A stretch of 9,841 nucleotides of DNA from Elusimicrobiota bacterium. Its GTDB lineage: Bacteria > Elusimicrobiota > Elusimicrobia > FEN-1173. Under the pieces are notes generated by a model. That model did not search any database. It was not told the DNA's origin and saw only the letters and a program-made list of their open reading frames with translations. The stretch's first letter is position 1, and each line of letters opens with the position of its first letter. The DNA is taken from contig JACQPF010000334.1 in assembly GCA_016207625.1 (NCBI GenBank), positions 1 through 9,841 on the forward strand, given 5' to 3'. Both the position numbers and the translations under genes were made by a program. Below are positions 5,801-9,841 of this stretch, piece by piece.

Positions 5801-7681
5801 GAGAGGGAGTTCAACATCACGGGTTCCGGCAAACCCGTGATCTATCTGAATGCATACACCCTTGGCGCCGCCGGTCAGAAATGGGTCAGCACCGGCGTCG
5901 TGCCCTTCACGGCCGGGGGTTCTTATCATTACCACTATCGGTTCTCCGACAAAGCCGTTCCGGCCGAAATCACCGACCCCGGATGGAACGGACAAATCAA
6001 CGACGAGAAGGAAATGTCAGACGTCAGGACGGATCCCCATAGCACGGAGCCTCTGAAGGGATTCAAGGCGAACGAAGACGGGATTTGGACCCTCTACCTG
6101 GCGGGAGACGCGTATCCGATCGGGGTCCCACCAAACCAGCACGTGGATGCGGAATCGGGCAAACCGTTCACCGTTTACGTGGACCTCACCAAACCTGTCG
6201 TGAAGGGCATCGCCGCCCAATTCAGCGCCACAGACGCGACGAAGATCGGCGAGAACCAGCCCACCGCCTGGCCAACGCCCTATTTTTCCTGGACGACCGA
6301 CAACCCCGGAAAATCGGAGGTGACGAGCCCGATTTCCGGCTACAGCACCAGCTTCTCCACGGACGACGCGGTGGAACCTTCGACGGCCGCCGTTCAGCTT
6401 TCAAGCGGCACGCCGTACCTTCAAATCGCCGCGCCCCAGGACATGTGGAAGACGTATTACTTTAAAGTCAAAGCCCGGGACCTGGCGGGAAACTGGAGCG
6501 ACACGGCCGTCTTCCGTTACCGCCCTGAGCCGGACGTGACGTCGCCCCAGATGATGAACATCTCTTTCTCCGCCTTGATGGTGCCGGGAAGCCAAGCCGC
6601 CATCGGCGTCAGCACATTCCCGGCGTTTTCCTTGACGTTCAATGAACCCATGCATGGGCCGTCCTTGGTCGGGCAGAGCGCCTTCGTGATCCGGCAGGTT
6701 TCCGATAACCATTGCAACGCCGTCGCGGACACCATCCCCTTGACGGCTCAATACGACGACGCCACCTACACGCTCACTCTGACGCCCGTGCGTCCGCTGA
6801 ACACGGGCCATCTCTATGAACTCGCTTCCTCCTCCTCCGCCGTGGACGCGGCGGGGAATCCCCTGGCCGAGCCCGTGCGACGGCCGTTCTATACGATCAT
6901 GGCCCCCGAGACCTCCAATTGCCTCTGCTCCGACGATAAATCCGTACGTTTGCAATTTGAACCCGGCGCCTGGGGCGATCGGCTCATGAGTGCGGCCATC
7001 AATCCAAGCCCCGCCACCACTCCTTCCGTGGCGATGCGGTACGGCGCGCCGGCCATGGCGGACGTCATCCGCGAGGCCGACGCCAACGCCAAGCGTAACG
7101 GCGGCGCCTACGCTCAATCCATCGGCGTGAAGGAAATCACCCTATATAGCAGCTCGGGGCAAGTGGAGGACGTGACGTTCAGCAAAAAAGTCAAACTGAC
7201 GCTCACATACCCGGATTCCAATGGGGATGGTTTCGTGGACCAAACATCTCCTCCGGTCCGGGACGAGGTGTTGACGATCTCCTGGCTTTTCGGGGAGAAT
7301 CGGCTTTGGGTTCGCGCCCCCGGGAGTTCTGTGAATAAGGAAAACCGGGAGATCTCCGTTGACATCCGCCATCCGGGCGTCTACGGTGTTCTGGGCGCGC
7401 CGTCCTATGACCTCTCGAAAGCCCATGCCTTTCCCGTGCCCTTCAAGCCGTCCTTGGGCCACACAAAGATCGTTTTCACGGACCTCTCAAGCATCGCCGA
7501 CATCAAGATCTTCACCGCCAGCGGTGAATTTGTCAAGGAATTGCAGGAGTCTGACGGGGATGGGAGCACGGAATGGGACGTGACGAACAGCGAAGGAAGC
7601 CCTGTGAAGAGCGGCCTATTTTTCTTTATCATAGATAGCGGGGAACAAAAGAAAAGAGGGAAATTATTAATCGTTAAATAA
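2822..7681 (+). CDS. Giant multi-FN3 surface protein with Big_5 module and type IX-like C-terminal sorting domain
   Basis: 1619 residues. Signal peptide at 1 to about 27 (core WVLFLGAFAAFSV); the Cys25 context does not fit a lipobox. Residues 35-93 are a Gly-rich beta segment ('LGDGGGSGSQ', 'VHAGL') that often precedes FN3 arrays in such proteins. FN3 modules lie at about 94-202, 203-301, 302-393, 394-492, 493-595, 596-694, 695-789 and 790-876, most carrying 'NTTYY.RV.A' on the F strand; a ninth, degenerate one with an insertion is at 877-1000. Two Ig-like modules follow (about 1001-1125 and 1126-1237), then an SbsA-like Ig/Big_5 module (1238-1360, 'SLTFNEPM'), then a beta module (1361-1533) with a Ca-loop motif D1465-x-N-x-D-G-x-x-D. 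Residues 1534-1619 resemble the FlgD-Ig/type IX C-terminal sorting domain ('DIKIFTASGEFVKEL', 'SGLFFFII', ending KLLIVK). No enzyme domain is seen. Probably an adhesive or structural cell-surface protein; the ligand cannot be told. Confidence 0.88.
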   Translation: MATTTGTPIRWVLFLGAFAAFSVPCPARGGEQWSGDRSFGITRGCLGDGGGSGSQKEGTFYVVGSLQPIGSIITEEPDYAVHAGLHNILYYPQTVLNPSISEVHPEDFTFGWTAPSAEAFYLSPANKYVVKYANTLFQTNGEFESVPGTIEAPAPGSPGDPQQMFVNNLIPNTTYYIAIKAHDSGLNSSYAFISTYTVTLSKVPSFMPGPFTAVSSGSVGVQWQANFFPISPVKYEVKVSSGESEQYIVQTTNVSSSEMLEIEANLTSLLPNNTYYFRVRSYNHANVTSDWSTPISTMTHAVPPLFTGFSGITVQQISINWSGNGNPTGTKYQAERADDELFTSNVVVLPDPLSNPVSFTTLAPNATYHFRLTAFNGLNVPAVTTIGSTMTAVHGVEAASVDAVHHSSVTFEWNTGSNNPPNTRYRVELSTKSVADFLAMASVTVTDQLSATVQDLTPNTTYYARVSALNAIGAVAAGNPRYANGGAGFATLPVAPDVIAFNTVGASSLNVTWNENDGDPMNNPKLTTRYRVDVGTIPAFTTPIASATSYGDINLSVGFSSLFANTTYYARVQALGHSGENSDFLYLDVATVTLSMSPANVSFSQEGSTVTVAWSDNGNGPSTLYEVFVRRIGGFMGSFTTVSTTSLSAVFGPDYESPYQFNFMPNTIHLVKITTLDNGGRANPDPVELTTSTLANIPAGTSPAFSAVSSVGITVHWSENDNSSATRYFVEASSTNFSSVAYSTTTAPDNSSSSFGKIAPNTTYTFRVTAINNNGVMTQPYVIGSTATLAESPELSNYIVYPTSITVAWIKTSNPVDTQYYVENVEFSSHNAIVTGNSWTDTDLAINSAQSYRVQAINRDGVRTDFTVFPATWTLAARPPKPTVNLLSKVALGLVFNGGSNPPDTRFAVQVDSVTDREGNTLSPPSAHVGYYLGDDDVPDNVYPLTNSPVWKTLTEWEAGGGGIVISTGLESGRRYYYVVFAKNGADIVTEKSEREFNITGSGKPVIYLNAYTLGAAGQKWVSTGVVPFTAGGSYHYHYRFSDKAVPAEITDPGWNGQINDEKEMSDVRTDPHSTEPLKGFKANEDGIWTLYLAGDAYPIGVPPNQHVDAESGKPFTVYVDLTKPVVKGIAAQFSATDATKIGENQPTAWPTPYFSWTTDNPGKSEVTSPISGYSTSFSTDDAVEPSTAAVQLSSGTPYLQIAAPQDMWKTYYFKVKARDLAGNWSDTAVFRYRPEPDVTSPQMMNISFSALMVPGSQAAIGVSTFPAFSLTFNEPMHGPSLVGQSAFVIRQVSDNHCNAVADTIPLTAQYDDATYTLTLTPVRPLNTGHLYELASSSSAVDAAGNPLAEPVRRPFYTIMAPETSNCLCSDDKSVRLQFEPGAWGDRLMSAAINPSPATTPSVAMRYGAPAMADVIREADANAKRNGGAYAQSIGVKEITLYSSSGQVEDVTFSKKVKLTLTYPDSNGDGFVDQTSPPVRDEVLTISWLFGENRLWVRAPGSSVNKENREISVDIRHPGVYGVLGAPSYDLSKAHAFPVPFKPSLGHTKIVFTDLSSIADIKIFTASGEFVKELQESDGDGSTEWDVTNSEGSPVKSGLFFFIIDSGEQKKRGKLLIVK
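3101..5449 (+). repeat. Array of eight FN3 modules
   Basis: Eight consecutive beta-sandwich modules of about 87-109 residues. The F-strand motif (P/A)N(T/N/A)(T/I)(Y/H) recurs with its Asn at 172, 272, 365, 459, 565, 666 and 761 (spacing 93-106 residues); the eighth module has the variant 'INSAQSYRVQAIN'. B-strand 'v.W..n...p.t.Y.v' and the end motif 'T.TL' mark module borders. Sequence between motifs is divergent, so these are old duplications rather than a recent DNA amplification. Confidence 0.85.
7421..7681 (+). other. Region encoding type IX-like C-terminal sorting domain
   Basis: Last 86 residues (1534-1619) of the FN3 protein. The pattern is 'AFPVPFKPS...TKIVFTDL', 'DIKIFTASGEFVKEL', 'TEWDVTNSEGSPVKSGLFFF', and a basic end KLLIVK. 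This corresponds to the Por-secretion/FlgD-like Ig C-terminal fold found at the very C-terminus of type IX cargo. The assignment is by pattern; FlgD-like Ig domains also occur outside type IX secretion. Confidence 0.7.
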
Positions 7682-7687
7682 TTTTTT
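7661..7687 (+). terminator. AT-only hairpin followed by T6 at the end of the FN3 gene
   Basis: AAATTATTAA, loop TCG, then TTAAATAATTT pair with one bulged A, running directly into a T6 tract (7682-7687). The structure overlaps the last codons and the stop codon. Shape and U-run suggest an intrinsic terminator, but a stem with no G-C pair is weak, so it may only attenuate transcription into the PorV-like gene. Confidence 0.3.
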
Positions 7688-7733
7688 AACCATTTTTGGC
7701 CGATTTGTTGCATGCGCACTATTCTGAGACTAT
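7682..7733 (+). promoter_or_regulatory. AT-rich leader before the PorV-like gene, possible weak promoter
   Basis: The 52-nt gap, the only one large enough in the window for an internal promoter. TTGGCC (7696-7701) and TATTCT (7720-7725) with an 18-nt spacer are a poor sigma-70-like match and would start transcription almost at the ATG. No good Shine-Dalgarno is present. Listed only as a possibility. Confidence 0.2.
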
Positions 7734-9743
7734 ATGAGCCCAATAACTAAAGTCAAAAATTTGGTAATTTCCTTCTTTTTCGCCGTGGTTATTGCCATCT
7801 CTGCGCAAGCCAAGGGCGGTGGATCCAATTCGGGCGATTTCCTAAAAATTCCGGTGGGCGGCCGAGGCGTCGCCATGGGTGGTGCGCTTACCGCGGCGGT
7901 TTCCGACGTGACGGCGCTGTATTGGAACCCTTCCCTTTTAAGCGGATTGAACCGGAAAGAAATCCTCCTTTCGCACAATCAACTGTTCCTGGGTTCCAAT
8001 CACGATGTTTTTTATTACGCCCATCCCACCGCAAAGGTCGGAACCTTTGGAATGGGCTTTTCCATGTTCCGTGTGGATGACATCGCCGGTTACGATGCGA
8101 ACAACGTTCCCACGAAAAAGTTGACCTCCATGGACTCCGTTTCCACCCTGGGATGGGGAAAGACATGGTCGAGTTCTCCTCTCATCCGCAACCTGAACCT
8201 GGGAATCAACGTCAAATACCTGCGCGAGGACCTCGGCGGGGACTCCGCCTCGGCTTTCCTCTATGACATCGGCCTCTCCCATCAGAGGGAAACCCGCTGG
8301 AAGAAAGGGCTGAAAGTGGCCCTCGTTCTTCAGAATTTGGGAAAGGGAATCCGATTTGAGAAAGAGTCTTCTCCTCTGCCGACGGCGACCAAAGTCGGGT
8401 TTTATTATCCTATGCTCGGCGAAAGCCTCGGCGTTTCGGGCGACTTGGTTCTTCCCAAAAACGGCAGTCTCTCGACACATTTCGGGTTCGAATACAAGGT
8501 GATGAACGCCTACTCCCTCCGGCTCGGCTATCGGGGGCGAGATCTCCTGAGCAACGGACTCACCTATGGGATCGGCTTCGGGGGCAGCCGCTACCGCTTG
8601 GATTACGCCTTCGTGCCTTACGGGGCTTTGGGGGAGAGCCACCGCTTCAGTTTCGGCGTCCGTTTCGGCCGGACGAGCCGGGAAATCACTCTCCAGAACC
8701 TTGTGAACGGTTATTACGAGAGGAGCGCCGCCAGCCTTGCTCAGGGGCGTCTGGTCGAGTCCTACCGGGAGGCGAAAGAAATCCTGAACGTCGCCCCGTG
8801 GCACGAGCCGACCCGCGCCCTCGTCAATGAAATCGAAACGGATATTACGGCCCTCAGCGACAGGACTCATATGGAAGAGGTTCAAGCCCGCATCGACGGG
8901 CATTTCTCCCAAGGCATGCGCTATTTCCAAAAGGATGAACTGGTGGCCGCCAAAAAGGAATTCCTGTCCATCCTGGCGCTGAAGCCGGAGCATCCCGAAG
9001 CCAACACCTATCTGCAGCGGATCAACTCCCGCTTCTCGAGCTTCGTGCAAGGCCTGTATGAAAACGGCATGCGGTCTTTCGCGTCCGGCGATTATAAGAA
9101 CGCCAAAGAGCAATTCGAGAAGGCTCTGGCCGTCAACCCCGAATATGTGGAAGCCCGGGCGCAGTTGAAGAAGACCAACGAGGTCCTGTTGAAGCAGAAC
9201 CAGGACGCCGCGGCCCGCACTCAAAAGCAATGGATGGAAAAACGGTTCCGCGTCGCCCGCGACCTGTCTTCGAAAGGCGACTGCGAAGAGGCCATCGCCG
9301 TCTTCAATGAGATCCTTCGCGCCGATCCGCAGAACAAAGAGGCCAAGGACGGCGTCGCCCGCTGCCGGGAGACGTTCTCCAAGACGCATCTCGCCAAGGC
9401 GGAACAGGCTCTCGCGGAGGGGCGGTTGGAGAGCGCCAAAGAGGAATACCAGAACGTGCTCCGGATCAGTCCGAGCGACGCGGCCGCCAAGGAGAAGATT
9501 CAAAAGATCACGAACCAGGTGCAATCGAAGCAGAAAGAGGAATCGGTTCAACTCTACAAGGAAGGCTTGGACTTCTTCCTCGCCGACGACTACGCCAAAG
9601 CGTCCGAACTGTGGAAGAAGGCCATCGCTTTGGACCCGTCCAACGTTCGGGCCCGCCGCAGCCTGGAACGCATCACCCAGAAAACCAACATGACCGGCGA
9701 CACCTCCGCGCCGGCCTCCGCCGAACCCGCCAAAATCCGATAA
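7734..9743 (+). CDS. PorV/PorQ-family (UPF0164) outer-membrane barrel fused to a TPR domain
   Basis: 669 residues. Signal peptide 1-26 (basic KVK, core LVISFFFAVVIAIS, cut AQA/K). Residues 33-69 match the conserved PorV/PorQ opening: 'SGDFLKIPVGGRGVAMGG', then 'SDVTALYWNPSLLSGL'. Alternating beta-strand sequence with aromatic and Gly-rich turns continues to 'FSFGVRFG' (305-312), consistent with an FadL-like outer-membrane barrel of normal family size. From about 325 to 645 there are six TPR-like helix pairs (starting near 325, 390, 441, 504, 551 and 606), several with the canonical A..(Y/F)..A(L/I).l.P ending, e.g. 'AKEQFEKALAVNPE'. A short Pro/Ala-rich tail follows. In Bacteroidota PorV binds type IX cargo signals at the outer membrane; a similar role for the protein upstream is inferred. 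The TPR half is presumably periplasmic and binds partners. Start: ATG at 7734 has only a weak Shine-Dalgarno (TGAG), but it alone gives the complete signal peptide. Confidence 0.85.
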   Translation: MSPITKVKNLVISFFFAVVIAISAQAKGGGSNSGDFLKIPVGGRGVAMGGALTAAVSDVTALYWNPSLLSGLNRKEILLSHNQLFLGSNHDVFYYAHPTAKVGTFGMGFSMFRVDDIAGYDANNVPTKKLTSMDSVSTLGWGKTWSSSPLIRNLNLGINVKYLREDLGGDSASAFLYDIGLSHQRETRWKKGLKVALVLQNLGKGIRFEKESSPLPTATKVGFYYPMLGESLGVSGDLVLPKNGSLSTHFGFEYKVMNAYSLRLGYRGRDLLSNGLTYGIGFGGSRYRLDYAFVPYGALGESHRFSFGVRFGRTSREITLQNLVNGYYERSAASLAQGRLVESYREAKEILNVAPWHEPTRALVNEIETDITALSDRTHMEEVQARIDGHFSQGMRYFQKDELVAAKKEFLSILALKPEHPEANTYLQRINSRFSSFVQGLYENGMRSFASGDYKNAKEQFEKALAVNPEYVEARAQLKKTNEVLLKQNQDAAARTQKQWMEKRFRVARDLSSKGDCEEAIAVFNEILRADPQNKEAKDGVARCRETFSKTHLAKAEQALAEGRLESAKEEYQNVLRISPSDAAAKEKIQKITNQVQSKQKEESVQLYKEGLDFFLADDYAKASELWKKAIALDPSNVRARRSLERITQKTNMTGDTSAPASAEPAKIR

Positions 9744-9841
9744 CGGCTCATTTCACTCGGCAACATCCTCCTGTACCTCCCTTTTTTCAAAGGGGGGGCC
9801 TGGGCAGTCCTGCTCCTGCGGCGAAAATAACGAAAAAATAA
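9744..9841. other. Intergenic right end of the window
   Basis: 98 bases after the last stop codon. Apart from the palindrome at 9776-9797 it holds a small GCAG-TC-CTGC inverted repeat (about 9804-9813) and an A-rich end. No start of another gene could be supported. Confidence 0.6.
9776..9797. repeat. Short palindromic hairpin, possible REP-like interspersed element
   Basis: CCTCCCTTT, loop TTTC, AAAGGGGGG: nine pairs with one T-G wobble, 33 bases after the stop of the PorV-like gene. Pyrimidine/purine palindromes of this CCCTTTTTTCAAAGGG type are scattered between genes in many bacterial genomes. The T-run is in the stem and loop rather than after it, so it is not a standard terminator. It may stabilise transcript 3' ends. 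Confidence 0.5.

Noticed and set aside
7421..7681. Flagellar hook-capping protein FlgD
   Set aside because: The resemblance is only to the Ig fold of FlgD; a C-terminal 86-residue module on a signal-peptide-bearing FN3 protein is better explained as a sorting domain.
7938..9551. 537-codon open frame on the - strand opposite the PorV-like gene
   Set aside because: It mirrors the codon bias of the + strand gene, has no ribosome site or recognisable domain, and the + strand protein has a signal peptide, family motif and TPR units.
9776..9797. Intrinsic terminator of the PorV-like gene
   Set aside because: The T-run forms the 5' arm and loop on the + strand, and nothing like a U-tract follows the 3' arm.

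Overview
The window is an almost fully coding stretch (about 98%) of four long genes, all on the + strand, every one encoding a predicted exported protein of a Gram-negative (double-membrane) bacterium. Base composition is moderately GC-rich. There is no RNA gene, CRISPR array, transposase or integrase, and no gap without a gene exceeds about 100 bases. The combination of tail-fibre-like exported proteins, long fibronectin type III (FN3) proteins with a type IX-like C-terminal sorting domain, and a PorV/PorQ-family barrel resembles Elusimicrobiota and related uncultured phyla of the wider FCB/Omnitrophota area. That assignment comes from protein style only and is tentative.

Layout. 56-1504: secreted protein with a 'YYQGKLTDAQG' head domain and a repeat stalk. 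1516-2802: its paralogue, with the same head but ending in an intramolecular chaperone/autoprotease domain (peptidase S74) and a coiled coil. 2822-7681: a 1619-residue multidomain surface protein made of an N-terminal beta domain, eight or nine FN3 modules, Ig-like modules, an SbsA-like Ig (Big_5) module, a Ca-loop-containing beta module and a type IX-like C-terminal sorting domain. 7734-9743: a PorV/PorQ (UPF0164)-type outer-membrane barrel fused to about six TPR units. Gaps are 11, 19 and 52 nt, so the first three genes look like one operon. The fourth may be read through or have its own promoter.

How they may work together (inference). The first two proteins look like trimeric fibre-like surface proteins, one of which carries its own folding chaperone. 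The third looks like a long adhesive or scaffold protein delivered by a type IX-like route. PorV-family barrels are known in Bacteroidota to shuttle type IX cargo at the outer membrane, so the fourth gene could serve the third. The most interesting points are this cargo/shuttle adjacency, the barrel-TPR fusion, the intact Ser/Lys autocleavage signature in the S74 domain, and a strong short palindrome near the right end that may be a genome-wide interspersed repeat.
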